The position numbers were made by a program, and so were the translations under genes. From NCBI GenBank assembly GCA_002480565.1, contig DLCK01000077.1, forward strand, positions 12,247 to 76,246: 64,000 bases of DNA, in the 5' to 3' direction. This DNA comes from Phycisphaerales bacterium UBA7800. GTDB lineage: Bacteria > Planctomycetota > Phycisphaerae > Phycisphaerales > Phycisphaeraceae. The notes below the pieces were generated by a model. That model searched no databases. It was not told the DNA's origin and saw only the letters and a program-made list of their open reading frames with translations. Positions 40,001 through 47,568 of this stretch are shown piece by piece. Position 1 is the first letter of the stretch. Every line of letters begins with the position of its first letter.

Positions 40001-40423
40001 CGGCAAACTGAAAAACGGGTCGGCAATGAGAAAATGCTCTTTTTCCAACGGGATCACCGATGCCACATACACATCGGTTTGATCGTTGTTGGTCGCGTCA
40101 ATCATCTCCGGGAAGAGCATCGGATGGTATTCAAAGCGAAAGCCGGCTCGACTGGCAAGCAAATTAAAATAGTCGATCAAATAGCCCTGGGGCTTACCGC
40201 TTGCATCAGCCTGAGTCAGCGCAGGTAAATCGCTGGGGATGGCAAACCGAACCACTGGATGATCCTTGAGCCATTGCTGTTCCTGAGCAGTCAGTTCGAG
40301 GGGCGGACTTGAGATATCAGCCGATGGCGAAGGTTGCGTTTGAGCAATAACTCCAAATGCAAATAGCAAAACCAGCCCCAGACAGAGCCTTGCATATCCC
40401 CAGACGCGGCATTGGATTGTCAT
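37097..40423 (-). CDS. Hybrid sensor histidine kinase with periplasmic solute-binding sensor
   Basis: The 1108-residue protein begins with a signal anchor (LGLVLLFAFGVIAQTQ). A solute-binding protein type 3 domain (about 45-280, WLKDHPVVRFAIPSDLPALTQAD) probably senses an amino acid or similar ligand in the periplasm. A TM helix lies at about 290-308. Three PAS domains follow (about 330-450, 460-590, 595-720). The HisKA box is IAHDFNN with the phospho-acceptor His at about 744. The ATPase domain has NAFLNLGINASHAM, DTGIGIAPQHL and GEGTGLGLA. A C-terminal receiver has D in LVVLDMMMPKLNG (about 1037). No separate response regulator is adjacent. It may end a phosphorelay by His-Asp transfer to its own receiver. 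Confidence 0.94.
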   Translation of the reverse strand: MTIQCRVWGYARLCLGLVLLFAFGVIAQTQPSPSADISSPPLELTAQEQQWLKDHPVVRFAIPSDLPALTQADASGKPQGYLIDYFNLLASRAGFRFEYHPMLFPEMIDATNNDQTDVYVASVIPLEKEHFLIADPFFSLPLVIITRVDVEGFTGHSWLAGKKVAVYKGMVPEYLAKNDPLGLEVVPFHTIPEALWAVSYGQADAMIAGQVVTSMTIAQEKITNLKIAGRTDYPNYDASVAIRKDWPVFLGIINKANATITPTQKRQMLEQWLVPQEQNTIDWIRFLKIAGSVVGVLLFLLLASIIWNHQLKRQVARRTEELRVSNEILKVSEKRFRDTFEQAAVGIAHVLPEGRIIRANQRLCELLGYPLEELINKNFRDITHPDSLADDVQMAQRMINREVEIYQKEKRYIKSDGSFFWIHLTTRLTFDDDNNPQYFISVIEDINETVLNRDRIVAAHRQLQNVLDASFLSMIIATDQQGTITIFNSGAQRILGYSPQEMIGKRTPMLFHLQSEIQERAKLHSERLNRPIKGFEVFVAQAELASYEECQWTLVHKDGHHIHANLGLTCIRDEQDKVVGILGVAQDITEQIKAQQELREKEERLRITLRSIGDAVIATDNEGVVMQMNPVAESLTGWAADDAIGQSLQNVFQIINAQTRLPVSNPVQKVLECGEVVGLANHTVLVSSDGTEYQIADSGAPIRSDTGQIVGVVLVFRDVTGEYAMEQQLRQSEKMQAIGQLAGGIAHDFNNMLGGILGSAELLSEKLLHNPEATELMKIIMQSGKRAADLTSNLLAFSRKEPSASRTMDVHRVIGDAITLLKQTIDRRIDIDFKTTDSTALINGDASQLQNAFLNLGINASHAMTKGGKLTIQTQPVTFDDHDRYIDLQEIKPGKYLKIDITDTGIGIAPQHLNRIFEPFFTTKEHGEGTGLGLAAVFSTIKQHDGIITVKSELRKGSCFSIYLPLAGQDSQLTEPHVDDSRIAGTGHIMVVDDEKVMRVTARATLEDLGYQVTLAEDGLEALELFKRNPQGYDLVVLDMMMPKLNGKDCFLAMKKLNPSIRVILSTGYTPESELLAMKAAGLTAWITKPYLSGPLSQKIQEVLSQVD

Positions 40424-40692
40424 GTTGCGTTACCTGAACCTGTAAAGGGTTGATCACTGCATCATGCAGTCTAAATGCCATATCAATTGATATCAATAAA
40501 AACATTGACCATTTGAACGATTCATAACATCCATGCCTCAACACCTTGACCCCAACCTGTTTTTTTTCGGTGTCGGGCATGCTTACATCCCATGGGTCAC
40601 ACGTTCTGTCACATCCCGCTATAATGCTCGACTCGCCCCGGAAGTGTTTTGGAAATCATTATTCGGTGGCTCAAAGAAGAAGGATGTGACCG

Positions 40693-41574
40693 ATGTCCAA
40701 AAAAGTCTGGCTAGACGGTAATCTGGTACCTGCTGAGCATGCCACAGTGAGTGTGTTTGACCATGGTGTACTCTACGGTGATGGTGTCTTTGAAGGCATC
40801 CGCATCTATAACAATCGCATCCTCAAATGCGCTACGCATGTCGCACGCCTCTTTGAGTCGGCACACTCCATCCGCCTGACCATCCCCTACACTGCCAAAG
40901 AAATCACCGACGCACTGTACGAAACCTGCAAAGCCAACGACATCACCAACGGCTATATCCGACTGGTAGTCACACGTGGCGCAGGCACACTGGGACTCAA
41001 TCCCTTTACCTGTAAACGTGCCAGTGTCTATGCCATCGCTGACAGCATCACGCTGTATCCCAAGGAAATGTACGACAACGGCATGGCGATCATCACCAGC
41101 TCCGTCACCCGGACACATCCTGCTGCCCTTTCGCCCCGCATCAAGAGTCTGAACTACCTCAACAACATCCTTGCCAAGATCGAAGCCATCGACAACGGCG
41201 TGATGGAAGCGGTCATGCTCAACAGCCAGGGCTTCGTCGCTGAATGCACCGGCGATAACATCTTCATCATCCGCGATTGGGAAGGTGTCAAAACCCTCAT
41301 CACCCCGCCGCTGCATGCTGGTACGCTTGAAGGTGTCACCATGAACCTGGTGATTGAACTGGCCAAGAAGGCCGGCATCCCTGTCCTGCGTACCGACCTG
41401 ACCAAGCATGACCTGTACATCGCAGAAGAAATGTTCCTCACCGGAACCGCAGCCGAAGTCATCGCTGTCACCAAGGTCGACAACCGTGTCATCGGCGACG
41501 GCAAGCCCGGCCCGGTCACCAACCAACTCCTCGCTGCCTTCCGCGAACTGGTCGCCAACGCCCCGGAAGATTGA
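40693..41574 (+). CDS. ilvE: Branched-chain amino acid aminotransferase
   Basis: This PLP enzyme of fold type IV transaminates Leu, Ile and Val with 2-oxoglutarate. The 293-residue protein carries VFDHGVLYGDGVFEGIRIYNNRI at the N-terminus. The PLP lysine lies in PRIKSLNYLNNILAKIEA (about residue 152). EAVMLNSQGFVAECTGDNIF and the GTLEGVTMNLVIELA phosphate loop follow, and EEMFLTGTAAEVIAV completes the set. These match IlvE rather than 4-amino-4-deoxychorismate lyase or D-amino acid transaminase, but the family is close. AAGGA lies 9 bases before the ATG. It is monocistronic. Confidence 0.9.
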   Translation: MSKKVWLDGNLVPAEHATVSVFDHGVLYGDGVFEGIRIYNNRILKCATHVARLFESAHSIRLTIPYTAKEITDALYETCKANDITNGYIRLVVTRGAGTLGLNPFTCKRASVYAIADSITLYPKEMYDNGMAIITSSVTRTHPAALSPRIKSLNYLNNILAKIEAIDNGVMEAVMLNSQGFVAECTGDNIFIIRDWEGVKTLITPPLHAGTLEGVTMNLVIELAKKAGIPVLRTDLTKHDLYIAEEMFLTGTAAEVIAVTKVDNRVIGDGKPGPVTNQLLAAFRELVANAPED

Positions 41575-41605
41575 TCGCACCACACCAATAGAACATTATG
41601 GCTTT

Positions 41606-41694
41606 AACCACAGAGACACCGAGACACAGAGCAAAGACAAGTCCAGATCAAACTCTGACTTTTTCAGACTCTGTGACTCTGTGTCTCTGTGGTT
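41606..41694. repeat. Inverted-repeat element, CACAGAG family, copy 4
   Basis: The left arm AACCACAGAGACACCGAGAC then ACAGAG (41606-41631) is matched by CTCTGTGTCTCTGTGGTT at the right end (to 41694). It fills the ilvE-truD spacer and ends 19 bp before the truD start. Confidence 0.82.
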
Positions 41695-41712
41695 CATCCA
41701 ATTGAGCCACCT

Positions 41713-43002
41713 ATGCAAAACCCATCTGCCCCACAACCACTTGCCTACCTCACCGCTGACCTGCCGGGAATCGGTGGGCAGATTAAACAGCGCCCTGATG
41801 ACTTTATCGTCACCGAAGAATCGCTGTATGAACCGTGCGGCGAAGGTGAACACCTATACCTGTTCGTCGAACGAACCGGACTCACAACGCTGGATGTGGT
41901 CGCCAAACTTGCACGCAAATTAGGTGTCACCAACAGACAAATCAGCTACGCAGGTCTCAAAGACAAACATGCCATCTCTCGGCAAATGTTCTCCATCCAC
42001 TTGCCTGGCAGCGAATCACAGGACGCCCAACGCGTCGCCTTCCTCGAAGGCGAACCCTACTCCGTCCTCTGGGCAGACCGTCACAACAATAAACTCCGCC
42101 GTGGGCATCTAGCTGGCAATCGCTTTGACATTCGCATCCGTGATGTGGAGCCCACTGCCGTGATCCGTGCCAAACGAATATTGGATCAACTCGTCGCGTC
42201 CGGCGTCCCCAACTACTTCGGCCCGCAACGTTTTGGTTATCGAGGGGATAACCATCTCGTGGGCCGAGTTTTGATCAAACGGGATTTTCAAGCAGCACTC
42301 AAACAACTCCTCGGTGATGCAGAACATTGTGAACATGAGCAAACCCTTGAGGCTCGCAAAGCCTTTGATGCAGGTGATTACGTCACCGCTTTGGAACACT
42401 GGCCACGGACGCTGCGTTATGAACGACAAGCTTTAAGCGCCCTGGCAAAGGGACGGTCCATCAGCAAAGCCATTTACAGCATCGCTGAAACGCAGCGATT
42501 GTTTTATGGGTCCGCTGCTCAAAGTCATCTGTTTAACATGGTCCTCAACCAACGCGTTGCCAACGGCACATTTGCCAAGCTACTTCCCGGTGACTTGGCC
42601 ATGAAGCATGAAAACCAAAGTGTCTTCCCAGTCGACACTCAACAGACAGAGACTGAAAACGCCCCCCATGGTCGCGTCTCACAATGTGTCATTTCACCCT
42701 CGGGTCCCATGTGGGGAAGTGACCTGCTCCTTGCACAGCAGTCCGTCGGAGACATGGAGCTGGGCGTGTTGGATGAATTTGATATCCCACGCCAGTTGAT
42801 TGAGACCTGCCCGTTGACCCGCGGTTCACGTCGAGCAATGCGCGTCATCATCCAGAACACCGATATCGCAGGCGGCGTCGATGAGCATGGCAGCTACGTG
42901 CGTCTGCAATTTGCCTTGAGTAAAGGTTCGTTTGCAACTGTCGTCTTGCGCGAACTGATGAAAAATGACATTGATGCAGATAGCGCTTCAGGCGAAGCGT
43001 AA
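41713..43002 (+). CDS. truD: tRNA pseudouridine(13) synthase TruD
   Basis: TruD isomerises U13 of tRNA. This 429-residue protein has the N-terminal FIVTEESLYEPCGEGEHLY segment and the catalytic aspartate in SYAGLKDKHAISRQMFSI (corresponding to GMKDRHA in E. coli TruD). NYFGPQRFGYRGDN and SHLFNMVLNQRVANG complete the fold and its insertion domain. A longer frame starts at 41689, inside the upstream inverted repeat. I chose ATG 41713 because it avoids the repeat and leaves the usual short leader. Ribosome binding is weak. Confidence 0.94.
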   Translation: MQNPSAPQPLAYLTADLPGIGGQIKQRPDDFIVTEESLYEPCGEGEHLYLFVERTGLTTLDVVAKLARKLGVTNRQISYAGLKDKHAISRQMFSIHLPGSESQDAQRVAFLEGEPYSVLWADRHNNKLRRGHLAGNRFDIRIRDVEPTAVIRAKRILDQLVASGVPNYFGPQRFGYRGDNHLVGRVLIKRDFQAALKQLLGDAEHCEHEQTLEARKAFDAGDYVTALEHWPRTLRYERQALSALAKGRSISKAIYSIAETQRLFYGSAAQSHLFNMVLNQRVANGTFAKLLPGDLAMKHENQSVFPVDTQQTETENAPHGRVSQCVISPSGPMWGSDLLLAQQSVGDMELGVLDEFDIPRQLIETCPLTRGSRRAMRVIIQNTDIAGGVDEHGSYVRLQFALSKGSFATVVLRELMKNDIDADSASGEA

Positions 43003-43040
43003 GAAATCATTTAGTGATAAAGTTTGGATAATAAAAAAAA

Positions 43041-43158
43041 CCAAGCCGCCAGATGAGTCCGGCTTTGTGGACGAATCTGGCGGGTCTGGCTTGTGGTTTA
43101 CAAACATGACCCGTCAGATTCACTCTCAAAAAAGTCGTTCATCTGGCGGCTTGGGGTT
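43041..43158. repeat. Full copy of the AAGCCGCCAGATGA inverted-repeat family
   Basis: ACCAAGCCGCCAGATGA (43041-43057) pairs with TCATCTGGCGGCTTGG (43139-43154). Inner arms GAATCTGGCGGGTC (about 43074-43087) and GACCCGTCAGATTC (43108-43121) pair imperfectly. A partial relative lies at 13415-13454. It sits between convergent truD and phoU and could act as a terminator-like barrier. Confidence 0.75.
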
Positions 43159-43187
43159 CAAAATCGCTTATTCAAAACAGTTCAAAT

Positions 43188-43883
43188 TTACGCATGGCCG
43201 ATGCGACCGATGGTGTCGTTTTCATCACCAGCATTTTTCTTGAAGAACTCGCCGTTGGATAGATACAACACGTCTTCGGCAATGTTCACGGCATGGTCAG
43301 CCAAACGTTCAATTTGCCTGCCGATCTGCAAGTAGTGAATCAATTGGGTGAGTTGATGCGGATTTTCACGCATGGCTGCTTCAATCAATTCGAACATCTC
43401 ACGGTAAATCGCATCCACCTGCCGATCCGCAGCCCGGACGCCTTCAGCTAAAGTGGTGTCCACGTTGACCAAGGCATCAAGGGCGTTTTTGAGCATCATC
43501 TGTGCGCGACTGGCCATGGCGGTGAGGTCATAAGGCACGTGCATGATCTCTTCTTCGGAACAGAGAAACTTGGCCTGCTCTGCGACGTTGACTGCCAGGT
43601 CGCCGATACGTTCCAGATCATTACACATCTTGAGGATGGCAATCAGATACCGCAGGTCAAAGGCAACGGGTTGATGCAATGCCAAAGTGGCTAAGCATTC
43701 CTCTTCGATTTCGACCTCGGTGCTGTTGATCTGTCGATCACCACGAATGACGCGTTGGGCCAATTCAGGATCACGTTGATCCAGACTGTTGATGGCATCG
43801 CGCAGAGCCTGTTCGACCATGCCACCGAGCGTCAGCACCATCTTCTTGAGTTTTTCAGTCTGTCTGCGAAAGTGAATCGACAT
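43188..43883 (-). CDS. phoU: Phosphate uptake regulator PhoU
   Basis: PhoU is the all-helical metal-binding negative regulator that links the Pst transporter to the PhoR-PhoB/PhoP signalling system. The 231-residue protein has two related three-helix bundles. It shows MSIHFRRQTEKLKKMVLTLGGMVEQAL, the metal-type E-x-x-x-D words VEIEEECL and DLERIGDLAVNVAEQA in the first half, and RQIERLADHAVNIAEDVLYL in the second. It is last in the pstS-pstC-pstA-pstB-lipoprotein-phoU series, 124 bp after the lipoprotein gene. Confidence 0.95.
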   Translation of the reverse strand: MSIHFRRQTEKLKKMVLTLGGMVEQALRDAINSLDQRDPELAQRVIRGDRQINSTEVEIEEECLATLALHQPVAFDLRYLIAILKMCNDLERIGDLAVNVAEQAKFLCSEEEIMHVPYDLTAMASRAQMMLKNALDALVNVDTTLAEGVRAADRQVDAIYREMFELIEAAMRENPHQLTQLIHYLQIGRQIERLADHAVNIAEDVLYLSNGEFFKKNAGDENDTIGRIGHA

Positions 43884-44007
43884 GGCATCCTGCCTTTACC
43901 TGTTAAACCCGGAATTGGTACGGATCATCCGCGGTTGATTCATAAAAATATTGGACTTATCAGCACGCATATCATTCCGTGCATACTTCGGGTTACGCCC
44001 GTTTTAA

Positions 44008-44787
44008 TTAGTTGACTGCTGCAAGGTACTTTGAGGCAGTCGCACGATCAATGGCCTTGACGGTCATGTTCATGGGGCCGGCACCAATGAGGGTGATGTG
44101 CTTTTCGCTGTGGGTTTGACCGGGTGCAAAGACCCAGATGCGACCATCGACGATGTCAGTTTTAAAGCCCGGAGCAGCAGCCATATATTCCTGAGCCGTT
44201 TCACGATCCAACGCTTTGATAGAAGTGTTAAGTGGACCGGCACCGATAAGGGTGATGTGCTTTTCGCTGTGGGCTTGGCCATCCTTGAAGACCCAGAGAC
44301 GGCCATCAATCATCTTTGTTTCAAAGCCGGGTTTGGTGCCGAGGTATTCGACGACGGTGTCTTTGCTCTGCCCGTAAATGGTCATGCCCATGGGACCGGC
44401 ACCGATGAAGCTGATACGCTTTTCAGCCTTTTCTTCGCCATCCTTGAGCACCCAGAGACGACCGTCTTCAAGTTCGGTATGAAAGCCGGGCTTGGCGGCC
44501 ATGTATTCACTGGCGGTATCTTTGCTCAGCGCACGAATGGTCATGCCAGCGGGGCCTGCACCGATGAGCGAGATGTGTTTTTCACTCATTTCTTCGCCGT
44601 CCTTGAGAATCCAAAGGCGACCGTCTTCGATTTCGGTTTTAAAGCCGGGCTTGTCGAAGGGGTCTTGGTGTGCTGTAACCTTGGTGGATTCTGCGTTGGC
44701 TGTGGAGGTGGTTTGAGCGGTTTCACAACCCAATGCAAAGATGGTGGTGATGGTGAGAATACCGGTGAGAACCTGTCGCTTGTTCAT
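44008..44787 (-). CDS. Lipoprotein of four tandem 53-residue repeats, in the pst-phoU operon
   Basis: The 259-residue protein has a signal peptide with lipobox ALGC (acylated Cys21), so it is likely membrane-anchored outside the cytoplasm. Residues 47-258 are four tandem repeats of 53 residues with the shared words KPGF-x-TE, DGRLW-hydrophobic-LKDG, SEKHIS/T-L-IGAGP and MTI. They are like one small beta-rich unit repeated. I do not recognise the domain. It lies between pstB (58 bp gap) and phoU on the same strand, so a role in phosphate sensing or capture is suggested by context only. Repeats are well conserved with each other, implying strong constraint or recent expansion. Confidence 0.8.
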   Translation of the reverse strand: MNKRQVLTGILTITTIFALGCETAQTTSTANAESTKVTAHQDPFDKPGFKTEIEDGRLWILKDGEEMSEKHISLIGAGPAGMTIRALSKDTASEYMAAKPGFHTELEDGRLWVLKDGEEKAEKRISFIGAGPMGMTIYGQSKDTVVEYLGTKPGFETKMIDGRLWVFKDGQAHSEKHITLIGAGPLNTSIKALDRETAQEYMAAAPGFKTDIVDGRIWVFAPGQTHSEKHITLIGAGPMNMTVKAIDRATASKYLAAVN

Positions 44788-44845
44788 TGTTCGATTCCTA
44801 ATTCTGTGGAGCGTTTTTCAAAAGTGTAAATGAGTGATTAATGGA

Positions 44846-45769
44846 TCAACCAAACCGGCCGGAGATGTAGTCTTCAGTCGGACGCAGATGCGGGTTGGTG
44901 AAGATGTCACGGGTCGGGCCGTATTCGACCAGACGTCCGAGATACATAAAGGCGGTGTAATTGCTTGCACGGGAGGCCTGTTGCATATTGTGAGTCACCA
45001 TGAGGATGGTGTATTCGCCGCGGAGTTCTTCGACGAGGTCTTCGATCTTGCCGGTGGCGATGGGGTCCAACGCCGAGCAGGGTTCGTCCATGAGCAGCAC
45101 TTCAGGTTCAGCTGCAATGGCTCGTGCGATACACAGGCGTTGTTGCTGACCGCCGGAGAGTCCCAGTGCCGATTCATGGATGCGGTCTTTGACTTCATCC
45201 CACAGTGCAGAACCACGCAGTGAGCGTTCGCAGACTTCTTCGAGGACGCCCTTGTTGCGTTCACCGTCGATACGCAGTGAATAGACCACGTTTTCGAAGA
45301 TGCTCATGGGAAACGGATTGGGCTTTTGAAAGACCATGCCCATGCGTTTACGCAGTTCGATGACATCGACGGACTTGTCGTAAATGGGTGCGCCGTTGAG
45401 ATCCATCTCGCCATCTATGTGCAGTCCGTCAATGAGGTCATTGATGCGGTTGACCGAGCGAAGCAGCGTGGACTTACCACAACCTGAGGGTCCGACCAGC
45501 GCGGTGACCTGTCCTTCGGCGATGGGCATGTTGATGTTGAACAATGCCTGCTTGGAGCCGTACCAGAGATTGAAATTCTTGACATTGATAATCGGCGACT
45601 CCTGGTAGAGCGCGTCATGAGTCTCTGATTTAAAGTTGTCCGTCGCAGCAATCTGCTCAAGGGTCAACTGATCACGGTCATCAGGTTGTGTGACTGTCGC
45701 AGTGTTTGCATTATTCAGATCGGATTCGGTAGTTGACATTGATTTATCCATTACAGGGTTGGTACCCAT
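44846..45769 (-). CDS. pstB: Phosphate ABC transporter ATP-binding protein PstB
   Basis: This is the ATPase of the high-affinity phosphate importer. The 307-residue protein has Walker A GPSGCGKST, the Q-loop VFQKPNPFPMSIFENV specific to PstB, the signature LSGGQQQRLCIARA, Walker B EVLLMDEPCSALDP and the H-loop MVTHNMQQA. The N-terminus carries an extra acidic/Thr-rich stretch of about 55 residues before the ABC domain, longer than usual. AGGGAG about 10 bases before the ATG supports the start. It follows pstA by 23 bp. Confidence 0.97.
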   Translation of the reverse strand: MGTNPVMDKSMSTTESDLNNANTATVTQPDDRDQLTLEQIAATDNFKSETHDALYQESPIINVKNFNLWYGSKQALFNINMPIAEGQVTALVGPSGCGKSTLLRSVNRINDLIDGLHIDGEMDLNGAPIYDKSVDVIELRKRMGMVFQKPNPFPMSIFENVVYSLRIDGERNKGVLEEVCERSLRGSALWDEVKDRIHESALGLSGGQQQRLCIARAIAAEPEVLLMDEPCSALDPIATGKIEDLVEELRGEYTILMVTHNMQQASRASNYTAFMYLGRLVEYGPTRDIFTNPHLRPTEDYISGRFG

Positions 45770-45792
45770 AGTTGATGCTCCCTAAGGTCATA

Positions 45793-47568
45793 TCAAAATT
45801 GACTGGACACAAATTTGCGTCGCAGGCGGGCCCGCAACCAGATGGCGAAAAGATTCAGGAAAGCGACGATCATAATCAGCAGCAGGGTCGTCGTGAACAC
45901 CATGGGCTTGGCGGCCTCGGCATTCTGGGACTGGAACCCAAGGTCATACACGTGGAAACCCAGGTGCATGAAACTGCGTTGAGCATGGAGAAAGGGGTAG
46001 ACACCGTCGATGGGTAATTCCGGTGCCAACTTCACGGCACCGACAAGCATCAACGGTGCGACTTCACCGGCACCACGTGCCATGGCCAAAATCGCACCCG
46101 TCATCACGCCGGGCATCGCACGCGGAAGCACAATCCGGCGAATGGTCTGCCACTTGGAAGCACCACAGCCGTAACTGCCTTCTCGCATCGAACCGGGCAC
46201 GGCAGCCAAAGCTTCTTCCGTGGAGACAATGACCACTGGCAAAGTCAGCAGCGCCAAAGTCAACGCTGCCCAAAGCAGACCACCAGTGCCGAAAGTCGGG
46301 TTGGGTAGTGATGCTTTGAAGAACACTTCGTCAATCGTGCCACCGACGACATAGCAGAAGAAACCCAGTCCAAACACGCCGAACACAATACTCGGCACGC
46401 CGGCAAGGTTGTTAATCGCAATCCGAACCGCCGAAATCATCGGGCCGGCCTTGGCGTACTCACGCAGGTACAGTGAAGCGAGTACACCAAAAGGAACCAC
46501 CATCAGTGACATGATCAAGGTCATGGCAACGGTGCCGAAAATCGCAGGGAAGACACCCCCTTCGGAGTTGGCTTCACGGGGTTCGTCGGTGAGGAATTCC
46601 CACCAGCGAGAAACATAGATGCCAAGCTTGCTACCAAAGCCAATCTGATTAGGCTGATAAGCACGGACGACATCAGCAAGACCCAGTTGTTTTTCCTGTC
46701 CCTGTGTGGTGACCATGACCAGTTGGTACTTGTCGTTTTCAGCATTAAGTGCGTTGATCTTTTCACGGATCTTGCCATAGGCCACGTTGACTTCTGCATC
46801 GACTGCATCGTAGTTAGTCTGGGCATCGCGGTACTGCGGTGAGTCAACACCATGCTCAATTTTGGCGGACTTAAGTTCCAGACGAGCATCATCGATCTTG
46901 CGGGATTCGTAGCCGATGTCATGTTTTTCCAACGCGCGACGGACATGCCAACGTTCGCGGACTTGATCGTGATGTTTGAGAAACTCAGCCCAGGTTCCTT
47001 CGGGAGTGTCGGCAACCACTTTGCCGTCAATCATAAATGCCTTGGGCATCCCATAGAACCGGCCCCAGGCATTACGTTCAATGACGGTAGCCCATTGGGG
47101 TTGGGATCTGGATTCAATGTAAAAATCTTCGACCCAGTGAAAGTGCGAATTGGTCAGATCGAAGTTACCGGTTCGCACCAGTTCACGATGTGCCCAGCCT
47201 TCATTGTTGGCGATATCCGTCTGTACCTCAGCGGGCAGACTATCCAGGACGCCTACTTCAGGTTTATAGGTGTCGTCACGTGTGATCTCACCCATATGGA
47301 CCGTACCGTTTTTAAGGACAAACTGGTCCACATGCTTAGGCCAGAATGTGACCATGCCCTGCACAATGACCAAAGCCAACAGCGCGATGATCATGACCAC
47401 CGCCACGATCAGTCCGCCGCCGGTGAGCCAGAGCATCGGTTCGCCCTTGGCAAGCAGACTGCGTCCACCGCGATTGCCACGGGTTTTCTTGCGACTGCTC
47501 ATGGATTGGCGAATGGTCTCGCGCGGCAGAGCAGGTTTGTTGTTCGGTTCGGTGAGCGTGGTACTCAT
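45793..47568 (-). CDS. pstA: Phosphate ABC transporter permease PstA (long form)
   Basis: This 591-residue permease subunit has a cytoplasmic N-terminus, TM1 at about 52-78, and a large soluble insertion of about 250 residues (80-330) that is partly coiled (LKSAKIEHGVDSPQYRDAQ). The MetI-like permease core follows (about 340-585: FPAIFGTVAMTLIMSLMVVPFGVLASLYLREYA, then the EAA-type loop TEEALAAVPGSMREGSYGCGASKWQTIRRIVLP). Classical PstA has about 300 residues, so this is roughly doubled by the insertion. The ATG overlaps the pstC stop by 4 bases (ATGA), a translational coupling arrangement. Confidence 0.94.
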   Translation of the reverse strand: MSTTLTEPNNKPALPRETIRQSMSSRKKTRGNRGGRSLLAKGEPMLWLTGGGLIVAVVMIIALLALVIVQGMVTFWPKHVDQFVLKNGTVHMGEITRDDTYKPEVGVLDSLPAEVQTDIANNEGWAHRELVRTGNFDLTNSHFHWVEDFYIESRSQPQWATVIERNAWGRFYGMPKAFMIDGKVVADTPEGTWAEFLKHHDQVRERWHVRRALEKHDIGYESRKIDDARLELKSAKIEHGVDSPQYRDAQTNYDAVDAEVNVAYGKIREKINALNAENDKYQLVMVTTQGQEKQLGLADVVRAYQPNQIGFGSKLGIYVSRWWEFLTDEPREANSEGGVFPAIFGTVAMTLIMSLMVVPFGVLASLYLREYAKAGPMISAVRIAINNLAGVPSIVFGVFGLGFFCYVVGGTIDEVFFKASLPNPTFGTGGLLWAALTLALLTLPVVIVSTEEALAAVPGSMREGSYGCGASKWQTIRRIVLPRAMPGVMTGAILAMARGAGEVAPLMLVGAVKLAPELPIDGVYPFLHAQRSFMHLGFHVYDLGFQSQNAEAAKPMVFTTTLLLIMIVAFLNLFAIWLRARLRRKFVSSQF